NCBI GenBank assembly: GCA_035628645.1 | Contig: DASPJL010000106.1 | Coordinates: 1 to 18,149 of the forward strand | Source: DASPJL01 sp035628645 | Lineage (GTDB): Bacteria; Bacteroidota; Bacteroidia; Cytophagales; Cyclobacteriaceae | Reading direction: 5' to 3' | Length of the DNA stretch: 18,149 bases | In this document: in pieces, positions 1-7,809 of the stretch | Layout: each line of letters begins with the position of its first letter | How positions within the stretch are numbered: the first letter of the stretch is position 1 | The notes under the pieces: generated by a model | What the model was told of the DNA's origin: nothing | Database searches by the model: none | What the model saw: the letters and a program-made list of their open reading frames with translations, nothing else | Position numbers and translations under genes: made by a program

Positions 1-1
1 A

Positions 2-460
2 CTTGAACTGGTTAAATATCACTTTAAGGAAGTCGTGGAGTTTGAAAAAGAAGATTTTGCCTGGCTTCCGTCGTCAAAGGTCGTGTTAATCGCCGGAGGA
101 GAAGCTGTCGGTTGTATGGATTTAACCAAAATTAAAAAAAGTGATATTGATTTTTCTTCAGATACAATCCTGATTCACCTACCCAGCCCTGAGCTTTGCT
201 ATTTTAAAATCGACCATGAAAAGTCTAAAGTTTACAGCCTTGAGTATACTTACTTTCAGGATAAAAACCTCATTGACCAGGCATATAAGGCAGCAGAAGG
301 GCAGTTGAAAAAATCAGCTCTGGACCTTAATATTTTAGAACAAACGCAGAAAAATGCAGAAGTTATTTTAAAGCCGCTTTTAGAAAGTATTACCAACAAG
401 AAAATCTTATTTGTACATCATCGCATAAGTGAAGACCCCGAGTTAAGTCCAGATAAATGA
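2..460 (+). CDS. DUF4230 family protein, 3' part only
   Basis: The reading frame is open to the left window edge, so the visible 152 codons are the C-terminal part of a longer protein; the GTG at 35 is not a convincing start because coding-like sequence (LELVKYHFKEVVEF) continues before it. The pattern, a short hydrophobic strand with LIAGGEAVGCMDLTKI, then a stretch with LIHLPSPEL and a charged helical C-terminus, matches what I know of DUF4230 proteins. These are usually anchored by an N-terminal membrane segment, which would lie outside this window. Their function is unknown. The stop codon (458-460) directly abuts the stop of recX on the other strand. Family assignment is from recall of the motif layout; partial gene status is directly seen. 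Confidence 0.72.
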   Translation, partial: LELVKYHFKEVVEFEKEDFAWLPSSKVVLIAGGEAVGCMDLTKIKKSDIDFSSDTILIHLPSPELCYFKIDHEKSKVYSLEYTYFQDKNLIDQAYKAAEGQLKKSALDLNILEQTQKNAEVILKPLLESITNKKILFVHHRISEDPELSPDK

Positions 461-973
461 TCAACACTTTTCTTTAACCATATCCCACACAAGGTCTGGC
501 TCGAATCCTTTAGAAATAAGGAATGTCGCTATTTTATGCTTTCTTTTATAAAGATTGGGTTCTTTTACAACCTTGGATTTTTCAATTGCCTGGTTCTCTA
601 ATACCTGCAAATAGTCATTTTCATCGATTTCCTCCATTCCCTTTTTTATACAGTAAGGGCTTAGGTTTCTACGCTTGAGCTCCTGTAAAATTTTATTTCT
701 CCCCCATTTTTTTATTCTGAATTTTCCTCCAGCAAAAGACTTGGCAAACCTTTCTTCGTTAATATAGTTTTCTACAATTAATTTTGTTATCAACTCTTCA
801 ACCTCCTCCGATGAAAGACCAAGATCATACAACTTATCCCTTGCTTCCTGTTGTGTTCTTTCCTGATAAGCACAGAAATGACAAGCTTTTTGATAAGCTT
901 CGGCTTTCGATAACTTCTTTTTTTCCTTAATTTTTGAATTGTCTTTGAAATCTGCAGAAGATCGTTTAATCAT
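461..973 (-). CDS. recX: RecX, regulatory protein of RecA
   Basis: 170 residues, normal for RecX (about 150-170 in Bacteroidota). RecX binds RecA filaments and limits their extension or ATPase activity during recombination and SOS repair in the cytoplasm. The sequence is built of three-helix repeats; the hallmark segment LIVENYINEERFAKSF lies at about residues 65-80, followed by a basic patch KFRIKKWGRNKI and the ELKRRNLS segment. The first 25 residues are highly basic and poorly conserved in type. There are three cysteines at 31, 34 and 108; the first two form CHFC, which I do not take as a metal site without partners. Start ATG (complement of 971-973). recA is not in the window. It is divergent from murF-alr across 86 bases, in which I found no convincing promoter on either strand. 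Confidence 0.93.
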   Translation of the reverse strand: MIKRSSADFKDNSKIKEKKKLSKAEAYQKACHFCAYQERTQQEARDKLYDLGLSSEEVEELITKLIVENYINEERFAKSFAGGKFRIKKWGRNKILQELKRRNLSPYCIKKGMEEIDENDYLQVLENQAIEKSKVVKEPNLYKRKHKIATFLISKGFEPDLVWDMVKEKC

Positions 974-1059
974 TCTAAAGTTGCCTATTTTTAAATATGT
1001 AATTGAATATTCTTAATCTTAATGAATAAACTTAACAGAAAAATAAAAAATTAAATAGA

Positions 1060-3519
1060 ATGTATTTTTCTCAACTGGAAGAAATAGTAGACGGAAGCGT
1101 AGTTCAACTTAAAGAAGATAGTAAAATTGAGTTCCTTATAACAGACAGCAGAAAGATTTTTGTACATCCCTTTGCCCTGTTTATTGCATCAAAGGGAGTG
1201 CGGCATGACGGACATAAATATATAGAAGAAGTATATAAAAAGGGGATCAGACAATTTTTAATAGAAGAAGTCAAAGGTCTTTCATTGTCCAAATTTCCCC
1301 TGGCCAATTTTTATAAGACAAATGATTCTCTAAAAGCATTACAAAGAATTGCCGCAAATCATCGCTCAAAATTTGATTTGGAAACCATCGCCATCACGGG
1401 AAGTAATGGTAAAACGATCGTAAAAGAATGGCTTTCCCAACTCTTAACTCCTGACTATACTGTTGTTAAAAGTCCAAAAAGTTATAACTCACAACTTGGT
1501 GTACCGCTTTCGGTTTGGGAAATAAATGATCAGCATACTTTCGGAATCTTTGAAGCCGGAATTTCAAAGCCTCATGAAATGGAAAATCTCGAAAAGATTA
1601 TACAACCATCCTTAGGCTTAATAACCAATCTCGGTTCCGCCCACGACGAAGGTTTTGAAGACGCAGGGCAAAAACTGGAGGAAAAGTGCAAATTGTTCAT
1701 AAACTGCAAAAAGATCTTTTATTGCAGGGATCATCATCAAATCCATGAATACCTTTCTAAATCATTTAATCCGGAGAGGCTGGTCTCCTGGTCCTCAAAA
1801 GAAGCCGCAGATTTAAGTATAAAGACTCTTGAAAAAGAAAGTGAAACAACCAAAATTACCTATACTTATTTGGGTGAAGAAGCAGACATTTCTTTGCCTT
1901 TTACCGATGATGCTTCCATTGAAAATGGTCTTCATTGCCTGCTTGTGTTGCATGTTCTGAATATTCCCCAACAACAAATAAGAGAAAAGGCCAGCGTGTT
2001 GCGAAAAGTTTCCATGAGGTTGGAGTTAAAACAGGGTGTTAATAATTGTTATATAATTGACGATTCTTATAATAACGACTTGGCAGGACTGGAAATAGCC
2101 CTTGATTTCTTGAATCAACAAAATCAAAGACCAAACAAAACCCTTATTTTATCTGATGTCTTAGAATCAGGAATGCCTGAAACCGATTTATATAAATCTA
2201 TTGCTGAACTCATCGGGCAAAAAGGAGTTTCAAAACTTATAGGCATTGGTCCGACGATATCAAAACATTGGCGACTTTTCCCGGATAAATCAGTTTTCTA
2301 CCCCAATACCATTGCATTTCTTTCTGACTATAAATTTGAAGATTTTGATAATGAAGTAATCCTTGTAAAAGGCGCCAGGGTTTTCACCTTCGAAAAAATT
2401 ACCCAGGCGCTTCAATACAAGGTCCATGGAACAGTTTTGGAGATCAATCTTGATGCTTTGTCCAATAACCTGAATTTTTATCGGAGCCGACTGGCGCCGG
2501 TTACAAAGATAATGGTAATGGTTAAAGCTTTTGCCTACGGAAGCGGAAGTCATGAAGTCGCCAACTTATTACAATTTCATAAAGTGGATTATTTGGCTGT
2601 TGCCTACCCGGACGAAGGAGTAAGCTTGCGAAAAAATGGAATTACACTGCCGATAATGGTCATGAATCCGACCGCTGATGCTTTTGGTAAAATGTTGGAA
2701 TACAAGCTCGAACCGGAGATTTACAGCCCGATGATTCTTTCTCAACTGGCAAGCTTTCTCAAGGGAACGTCTAATATGATGAACATACATATTGAATTGG
2801 AAACCGGAATGCAAAGGTTAGGTTTTGACAAGGAACAGTTAAAAGGATTATTTTCTATTCTCAGGGAAAACCAAAATATAAAGGTTGTGAGTGTTTTTAG
2901 TCATCTTGCCGGGTCAGATGAAGCCATGCACAATGATTTTTCGAAAGAACAAATACGCAAATTTGAGGACCTGTCTGCTGAAATAGAACATGAATTAGAA
3001 TATCCGGTGATAAAACACGTATTAAATTCTTCAGGAATTATTCGGTTCCCTGAGCATCAATTTGACATGGTAAGGCTAGGTATAGGACTATATGGGGTGG
3101 AGGTTAATGAACAATTTCAGGATAAATTACAACCAATAAGTACCCTTAAGACCACCATTTCCCAGATAAAACATATAGCCGGAGGTGAAACTGTCGGATA
3201 TGGACGCAAAGGAAAAACAACCAAGGATACAGTAATTGCAACCATTGCTTTGGGATATGCAGACGGTTTCAGCAGGTCTTTCAGCGGCGGAAAAGGAAAA
3301 GTATGTGTAAATGGAAAGCTGGTTCCGGTCATTGGCAACGTATGTATGGATATGACCATGATTGATATTACGGGAGTCAAAGCAAAGGAAGGTGATGAAG
3401 TAATCGTATTTGGCAAGGACCCGTCGATCCGGGAAGTTGCAAAGTGGATCGACACCATTCCATATGAAATACTTACTAATATTAGCGAACGGGTCAAAAG
3501 GGTTTACTTTATGGAATAG
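1060..3519 (+). CDS. murF-alr: Bifunctional MurF ligase / alanine racemase fusion
   Basis: An 819-residue fusion typical of Bacteroidota. Residues 1-450 are the Mur ligase MurF, which adds D-Ala-D-Ala to UDP-MurNAc-tripeptide in the cytoplasm: the ATP-binding loop TGSNGKT is at 113-119 and a glutamate-containing FEAGISKPHEM segment follows. Residues from about 455 (HGTVLEINLDAL) to the end are a PLP-dependent alanine racemase: the PLP lysine is K489 in VMVKAFAYGSG, the second catalytic residue is Y714 in TVGYGRKG, and the substrate-side motif GNVCMDM is at 759-765. All key residues are present, so both halves look active. Joining them would supply D-alanine close to the ligase; that channelling idea is inference. 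Its ATG is preceded by an A-rich stretch with no Shine-Dalgarno. No clear terminator follows; the next gene starts 131 bases downstream. Confidence 0.96.
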   Translation: MYFSQLEEIVDGSVVQLKEDSKIEFLITDSRKIFVHPFALFIASKGVRHDGHKYIEEVYKKGIRQFLIEEVKGLSLSKFPLANFYKTNDSLKALQRIAANHRSKFDLETIAITGSNGKTIVKEWLSQLLTPDYTVVKSPKSYNSQLGVPLSVWEINDQHTFGIFEAGISKPHEMENLEKIIQPSLGLITNLGSAHDEGFEDAGQKLEEKCKLFINCKKIFYCRDHHQIHEYLSKSFNPERLVSWSSKEAADLSIKTLEKESETTKITYTYLGEEADISLPFTDDASIENGLHCLLVLHVLNIPQQQIREKASVLRKVSMRLELKQGVNNCYIIDDSYNNDLAGLEIALDFLNQQNQRPNKTLILSDVLESGMPETDLYKSIAELIGQKGVSKLIGIGPTISKHWRLFPDKSVFYPNTIAFLSDYKFEDFDNEVILVKGARVFTFEKITQALQYKVHGTVLEINLDALSNNLNFYRSRLAPVTKIMVMVKAFAYGSGSHEVANLLQFHKVDYLAVAYPDEGVSLRKNGITLPIMVMNPTADAFGKMLEYKLEPEIYSPMILSQLASFLKGTSNMMNIHIELETGMQRLGFDKEQLKGLFSILRENQNIKVVSVFSHLAGSDEAMHNDFSKEQIRKFEDLSAEIEHELEYPVIKHVLNSSGIIRFPEHQFDMVRLGIGLYGVEVNEQFQDKLQPISTLKTTISQIKHIAGGETVGYGRKGKTTKDTVIATIALGYADGFSRSFSGGKGKVCVNGKLVPVIGNVCMDMTMIDITGVKAKEGDEVIVFGKDPSIREVAKWIDTIPYEILTNISERVKRVYFME

Positions 3520-3575
3520 GCATTTTGCGTGAAACACTTGTATCCGCCATAACTTTTGTTCTAAATCCCATTTCT

Positions 3576-3605
3576 TTGATATTTATAATTTTATTCTCAC
3601 TTTTG
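3576..3605 (+). promoter_or_regulatory. Putative promoter of the nrnA operon
   Basis: A TTG at 3576-3578 and the sequence CACTTTTG at 3598-3605 are 19 bases apart. This fits the Bacteroidota housekeeping consensus TTG-N(17-23)-TAnnTTTG with one mismatch in the -7 box. It sits about 45 bases before the nrnA start in the 131-base gap after murF-alr. A second, poorer match (AACTTTTG, 3551-3558) has a TTG only 10 bases upstream. Confidence 0.5.
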
Positions 3606-3634
3606 CCGTTCATTCAACATAGACCTCGGCTTTT

Positions 3635-3643
3635 AAGGGGTGA
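3635..3643 (+). promoter_or_regulatory. Strong Shine-Dalgarno of nrnA
   Basis: AAGGGGTGA ends 7 bases before the ATG at 3651 and differs from the ideal AAGGAGGTGA by one deleted or changed purine. It is notable because the following genes of the operon start after plain A-rich sequence, the usual situation in Bacteroidota. A TAG stop directly precedes the ATG in frame, so no longer start is possible. Confidence 0.55.
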
Positions 3644-3650
3644 CGATTAG

Positions 3651-4670
3651 ATGCAAGATATCCAAACCTTAAAAGAACTGTTAAGTTCTCCAAAGAAGAT
3701 AATAATTACGACCCATCATAAACCTGACGCAGATGCTTTAGGTTCATCGCTGGGGTTGGCCGGTTATTTAAAAAAGAAGAATCATCAGGTTTCTGTCATT
3801 ACCCCAAGCGACTATCCGGATTTCTTAAACTGGATGAGTGGTAATGATGAGGTAATCATTTATTCGAATAATATTCAAAAAAAAGTAGAATCGCTTATCA
3901 ATGAAAGTGATATTATCTTTTGCCTTGATTTTTCAGCCATATCCAGGTTGGAAGGGATTGGGGAATTGATCAAAAAATCTACTTCCTTTAAAGTATTAAT
4001 TGATCATCATCTTGAACCTGAAAAATTTGCGGATTTTGAATATTGGTTTCCTAAAGCTGCCGCTACTTGTGAGCTCATTTATGATTTTCTTGAGGATCTC
4101 GGTGAGTTGTCTTATATAGATATTCCCATTGCAGAATGCCTTTATGCCGGAATAATGACAGATACAGGTTCATTCCGTCACAACAGTACCAGCAAGAAAG
4201 TTCATCAGATTGTTGCTGAACTTATTGATTTGGGAATAGATAATTCGGCCATTCACAGGCGGATCTTTGATAATAATACTGAGGATAAGTTAAGATTCCT
4301 AGGACACGCGCTTTCAGAAAAATTAGTGGTGCTAAAGGAATTTAATACGGCTTATTTTGTTATAAGCAAGGAAGACCTGGAGAAGTTTAGTTCGAAAACA
4401 GGCGATACGGAAGGTTTGGTTAATTATGCCCTTTCAATTGAAAATATAGTTTTAGCAGCCGTAATAATAGAAAGAAAAGAAGCTATAAAACTTTCATTCC
4501 GATCTGTAGGAGAATTCTCAGTTAATGATTTTGCAAGAAAATATTTTGAAGGCGGTGGCCACCGAAACGCTGCCGGGGGAATTTCCTATGTGAGTTTAGA
4601 AGAAACTGTTAAGAAATTTCAAGATATACTTCCTTTATACCAACAATCTTTAAAAAATATTAATAAATAA
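3651..4670 (+). CDS. nrnA: DHH-family phosphoesterase, NrnA type
   Basis: 339 residues, the usual NrnA length. NrnA degrades short RNA oligonucleotides (nanoRNA) and dephosphorylates pAp to AMP in the cytoplasm; some relatives cleave cyclic dinucleotide products such as pApA. All metal-binding motifs are visible: HHKPDADALGSS at 22-33 (motif I), CLDFSA near residue 90 (motif II), the name-giving IDHH at 117-120 (motif III), and MTDTGSF at 169-175 (motif IV). The C-terminal DHHA1 substrate-binding domain carries GGGHRNAAGG at 301-310. It heads a tight plus-strand group with two FKBP lipoproteins and rdgB (next gene 8 bases away) and has its own likely promoter and Shine-Dalgarno. Which substrate dominates cannot be told from sequence alone. 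Confidence 0.93.
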   Translation: MQDIQTLKELLSSPKKIIITTHHKPDADALGSSLGLAGYLKKKNHQVSVITPSDYPDFLNWMSGNDEVIIYSNNIQKKVESLINESDIIFCLDFSAISRLEGIGELIKKSTSFKVLIDHHLEPEKFADFEYWFPKAAATCELIYDFLEDLGELSYIDIPIAECLYAGIMTDTGSFRHNSTSKKVHQIVAELIDLGIDNSAIHRRIFDNNTEDKLRFLGHALSEKLVVLKEFNTAYFVISKEDLEKFSSKTGDTEGLVNYALSIENIVLAAVIIERKEAIKLSFRSVGEFSVNDFARKYFEGGGHRNAAGGISYVSLEETVKKFQDILPLYQQSLKNINK

Positions 4671-4678
4671 AAAATAAA

Positions 4679-5572
4679 ATGTTAAAAACTAGTATTAAAA
4701 ATCTCTCCGCACTGATATTATTAATCGTTGTTGTGGCGGCTTGTGATAAAACCAGTAATTATGAAACTACTGCGGATGGGTTAAAATATAAAATTCATAC
4801 GGACAAAGAAGGTGAAAAAGTAAAAGAAGGAGAAGTATTGTCTCTTCTTTTTCAGATGAAAACCAGCAAAGATTCTGTCATCAATAGTTATAATGATCCT
4901 GAAAACCCATTTGTAATACCTGCAAGAAAACCTCCATTTAAAGGAAGCATTGAAGAAGGATTATTTTTATTAAGTAAAGGAGACAGTGCAACCTTTTTGG
5001 TTAGTTCAGACTCTATATTCAAAGGAACACCGTTACCTCCTTTCATAGAAAAAGGTTCGGATATAGCTTTTGAAGTAAAAGTGCTGGATATACAAACTCC
5101 GGAAGTTTACCAAAAAGCTCAGATGGAGAACTTTAAAAACGAGCAATTGAAGGCTGAGGTAGAAGTAAAAAGACACGTAGCACTTGATGATAGTTTAATA
5201 AGGAATTATTTAAACGAGAAAAACATAAAAGCTACGAAAACCGCTTCCGGACTATATTATGTAATAGATAAGCCGGGAAAAGGTGCAAAAGTAGAAAAGG
5301 GAGACAGTGTTCAAGTTGCCTATAGAGGATATTTGTTAAGTGGAGAAGAATTTGACTCTTCAGTAGGTAAACCACCATTTACTTTTCCAATAGGAGTTGG
5401 CGCGGTTATACCAGGTTGGGATGAAGGTCTGATGTTATTGTCGGAAGGAGCAAAAGCCAGGTTTTTTATTCCTTCAGGTTTAGCATATAAAAACCAGGGA
5501 CAAGGACCTATTAAACCTTATTCTGTTCTCCTTTTTGACGTTGAATTACTGAATGTAAAGAAGACTAAATAA
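4679..5572 (+). CDS. FKBP-type prolyl isomerase lipoprotein, first of a pair
   Basis: 297 residues. Residues 1-22 form a lipoprotein signal peptide with lipobox VVAAC (Cys22), so the protein is probably exported and lipid-anchored in the envelope. Two FKBP folds follow. The first (about 45-138) keeps the beta-strand layout but has lost the catalytic signature: there is no Phe-Asp pair and no V-I-x-G-W. The second (about 203-293) is intact: F225-D226, the VIPGW segment with W247, Y270 and a terminal FDVELL strand, as expected for cis-trans prolyl isomerase activity. A charged helical linker joins them. The arrangement resembles FkpA/Mip-like and gliding-motility GldI proteins; I do not assign GldI because lineage cannot be tested here. 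It lies 8 bases after nrnA and 9 before a second gene of the same design. Confidence 0.9.
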   Translation: MLKTSIKNLSALILLIVVVAACDKTSNYETTADGLKYKIHTDKEGEKVKEGEVLSLLFQMKTSKDSVINSYNDPENPFVIPARKPPFKGSIEEGLFLLSKGDSATFLVSSDSIFKGTPLPPFIEKGSDIAFEVKVLDIQTPEVYQKAQMENFKNEQLKAEVEVKRHVALDDSLIRNYLNEKNIKATKTASGLYYVIDKPGKGAKVEKGDSVQVAYRGYLLSGEEFDSSVGKPPFTFPIGVGAVIPGWDEGLMLLSEGAKARFFIPSGLAYKNQGQGPIKPYSVLLFDVELLNVKKTK

Positions 5573-5581
5573 AGTTATAAC

Positions 5582-6448
5582 ATGAATAAATTTAAAATCT
5601 TACCTCTATTATTAATTTCTCTGTTGATGTTTCAATGTGCAGATCAGGAATATCCTGCACAAGAGCAATTGCAAAAGGACAAAAAATTGATTGATGCTTA
5701 TGCCGCAGAAAATAGCTTAGAAGGTTCGTATATTTTCAATGACATTTTTAAAGCTACAACTAAATCTCCTACAGGAAGCAGTAATCCTGCTGCGAATGAC
5801 GGTGTAAGGGTAAAATATAATATGTCATTATTAGATGGTACTGTAATCGATAGCGATACAGTGTTTTACCAACATGGACAGCAATTTTTCATAGAAAGCT
5901 TTGAGGCCTCGCTTTCTTCAATGAAAAAGGGAGAGGTTTCAACTTTTCTTATTCCTTCTTTTTATGCTTATGGCGCACAACCAACAACAACAAACGACAG
6001 CAGCGTGACAATCCCAGCTAATTCTGTCATAAAGTTGGATTTAGAATTGTTCGATATTGTTCTTCCGAAACACGTTCCACAAGCCTATGCATATTATGAA
6101 AACATAGAGGGAGATACTACGGGGTCTGGTATATTTTATACAATAACTACGCCGGGAGGAGGTGCTGAGGTTGCTGATGGACAAACAGTTTCAGTTAAGT
6201 ATAAAGGGTATTTGTTAAATGGATTTGAATTTGACTCTGGTGATTCTTTCTCATTTGTTTTAGGATCATCAACAGTGATTGCCGGATGGGAGGAAGCAAT
6301 TTCTTTGTTAAAGATAGGAGATAAAGCTACTATTGTAATTCCAAGCGCTTTGGCTTATAAATCCACGCCGCAATTTAAAGCAGGAAAAATGATTATCCCC
6401 GCTAATGCCGTTTTGATTTTTGATATTGAAGTTTTAGATGCTAAATAA
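5582..6448 (+). CDS. FKBP-type prolyl isomerase lipoprotein, second of a pair
   Basis: 288 residues with a short hydrophobic signal (residues 5-18) and Cys19 in LLMFQC. The glutamine at -1 is unusual for a lipobox but occurs in Bacteroidota, so lipidation is likely and not certain. Two FKBP domains follow. In the first (about 75-160) the usual FD becomes IDSD and VIxGW becomes FIESF, although the FYAYG tyrosine is kept, so it is probably non-catalytic. The second (about 195-288) keeps F217-D218, VIAGW with W236, the LAY tyrosine Y259 and the closing FDIEVL strand, and should be an active prolyl isomerase. It repeats the layout of the preceding gene, suggesting an old duplication, though the two diverge strongly. 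rdgB begins 12 bases later in what looks like the same operon. Confidence 0.89.
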   Translation: MNKFKILPLLLISLLMFQCADQEYPAQEQLQKDKKLIDAYAAENSLEGSYIFNDIFKATTKSPTGSSNPAANDGVRVKYNMSLLDGTVIDSDTVFYQHGQQFFIESFEASLSSMKKGEVSTFLIPSFYAYGAQPTTTNDSSVTIPANSVIKLDLELFDIVLPKHVPQAYAYYENIEGDTTGSGIFYTITTPGGGAEVADGQTVSVKYKGYLLNGFEFDSGDSFSFVLGSSTVIAGWEEAISLLKIGDKATIVIPSALAYKSTPQFKAGKMIIPANAVLIFDIEVLDAK

Positions 6449-6460
6449 TAATTTTTCCCA

Positions 6461-7045
6461 ATGAAGCTTTGCTTTGCTACGAATAATGCTCATAAAATTC
6501 ACGAAGTAAAAGCTTTATTGGGAAATGAATTTGAAATCCTGTCATTAGAAAAAATCGGTTTCAAGGATGATCTTGCCGAGGATCATGAAACCCTGGAAGG
6601 GAATTCCTTACAAAAAGCAGAATTTATATACAACAAATTTAGAATCAGTTGTTTTGCCGATGATTCTGGGCTTGAAGTTCCATCCTTAAATTATCAACCC
6701 GGTGCAAGGTCTGCCCGATACGCAGGAAATCAAAGGAATGATCAGGCAAACAATTCCCTCCTTTTAGATAATCTATCTAATTCCCTTGATAGAAGGGCAA
6801 GGTTTAGAACAGTAATTTCATTGATAATCAACGACGAGAAGCATCAGTTTGAGGGAATTGTAGAAGGAGAAATTATTAAAGAACAGAGAGGGCATTCCGG
6901 CTTCGGATATGATCCTTTATTTGTACCTTCCGGTTATACCCAGACTTTTGCTGAAATGACCCTTCCGGAAAAAAACAGTATGAGTCACCGGGCCAAGGCG
7001 GTCGAGAAACTTATCCGATTTCTGCAGAAATATAATTCTCGATAA
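6461..7045 (+). CDS. rdgB: XTP/dITP diphosphatase (RdgB/HAM1)
   Basis: 194 residues, full length for the Ham1/RdgB family. It hydrolyses dITP, ITP and XTP to the monophosphates and so keeps deaminated purines out of DNA and RNA. Visible motifs: the nucleotide-binding start FATNNAHKIHEV with T7-N8-N9 and K12; the acidic metal site ADDSGLEV at 66-73 (D67, D68); GFGYDP at 147-152; and the purine-recognition SHRAKA with H176-R177 near the C-terminus. All expected key residues are in place. It is the last tightly packed gene of the nrnA group; udk follows after 60 bases in the same direction with no terminator seen between them, so read-through into udk is plausible. Confidence 0.95.
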   Translation: MKLCFATNNAHKIHEVKALLGNEFEILSLEKIGFKDDLAEDHETLEGNSLQKAEFIYNKFRISCFADDSGLEVPSLNYQPGARSARYAGNQRNDQANNSLLLDNLSNSLDRRARFRTVISLIINDEKHQFEGIVEGEIIKEQRGHSGFGYDPLFVPSGYTQTFAEMTLPEKNSMSHRAKAVEKLIRFLQKYNSR

Positions 7046-7105
7046 AAATTTCGTAAAGTCTCCGAAACTGATAGTTAACTCTTCATATTCAAAATAAGAA
7101 TTAAA

Positions 7106-7726
7106 ATGATTCAGCCTTTCATTGTCGGAATAACAGGCGGAAGTGGTTCAGGAAAAACACTTTTTCTCAGAACTTTAATGGATTCTTTTAAACCCGGTGA
7201 AATATGTGTGTTGTCGCAGGACAATTATTATAAACCATTACACCTGCAGCCGAGAGACGAAAATGGAATGGTAAATTTTGACGTCCCTGATTCCATAAAT
7301 GTAGAAGAATATGAGAAGGATCTTAATGCCCTTAAAGAGGGAAAAAGCGTAGAACGCCTGGAATATACCTTTAATCATCCGGAGAAAAAACCGCAGGTTC
7401 TTTTTTTTGAGCCTGCTCCAATAATAGTTGTTGAAGGAATTTTCGTCCTTTATTTTGAACATCTTGCAAAGCTTGTTGATTTAAAGATATTTATTGATGC
7501 CAAGGAACACATTAAATTAAAGCGCAGAATAGAAAGAGACAAAGCAGAAAGGGGAATCGGTGTAGAAGAAGTTCTTTATCAGTATCAATACCATGTTGCC
7601 CCTACCTTTGAAAAATTCATTCTTCCTTTTAAGCAGGCAGCAGATTTGATTATTCCAAATAATGATGGATTTAACCAAGCAATGGACATACTGGTTTCTT
7701 ATCTAAGGGGAAAAGTAGATCAATAG
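7106..7726 (+). CDS. udk: Uridine kinase
   Basis: 206 residues, standard for bacterial uridine kinase. It phosphorylates uridine and cytidine to UMP and CMP in pyrimidine salvage. The P-loop GITGGSGSGKT is at 8-18, the substrate segment SQDNYYK at 37-43 with catalytic Asp D39, the FDVPDS segment at 58-63 in place of the usual FDHPDAF/FDxPxS, the Walker-B-like strand VVEGIFVLY, and the lid RRIERDKAERG starting at residue 140. The DVPDS version is common in Bacteroidota, from memory. It has the same orientation as rdgB upstream and the small gene downstream. I found no strong promoter in the 60 bases before it. Confidence 0.94.
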   Translation: MIQPFIVGITGGSGSGKTLFLRTLMDSFKPGEICVLSQDNYYKPLHLQPRDENGMVNFDVPDSINVEEYEKDLNALKEGKSVERLEYTFNHPEKKPQVLFFEPAPIIVVEGIFVLYFEHLAKLVDLKIFIDAKEHIKLKRRIERDKAERGIGVEEVLYQYQYHVAPTFEKFILPFKQAADLIIPNNDGFNQAMDILVSYLRGKVDQ

Positions 7727-7769
7727 ATAATGCTGTAAGAACTGGCTATAAATTAAAGGCATATATTTC

Positions 7770-7799
7770 TTGATTCTCTCCAAATTTTCCTTACTTTTA
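7770..7799 (+). promoter_or_regulatory. Putative promoter of the small gene and secDF
   Basis: TTG at 7770-7772 and TACTTTTA at 7792-7799 are separated by 19 bases, matching TTG-N19-TAnnTTTG with a single mismatch in the last base of the -7 box; the following CAGCCCC also resembles the common downstream context of such promoters. The start codon at 7810 is only 11 bases further on, so the transcript would have almost no 5' leader. No equally good promoter lies directly before secDF. Confidence 0.55.
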
Positions 7800-7809
7800 C
7801 AGCCCCTAA

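Noticed and set aside
35..460. GTG at 35 as the true start of the first gene
   Set aside because: The frame stays open to the window edge and the residues before the GTG continue the DUF4230 pattern, so the gene is truncated by the window.
498..508. GGCTCGAATCC, a match to the T-arm of a tRNA
   Set aside because: It lies inside recX, where it encodes the conserved-type C-terminus (KGFEPD), and no acceptor, D or anticodon arms can be drawn around it.
3117..3537. Two minus-strand ORFs of 126 and 136 codons opposite the racemase half of murF-alr
   Set aside because: They overlap each other and mirror a strongly conserved coding region; their translations have no recognisable domain or start signal, so they are antisense shadows.
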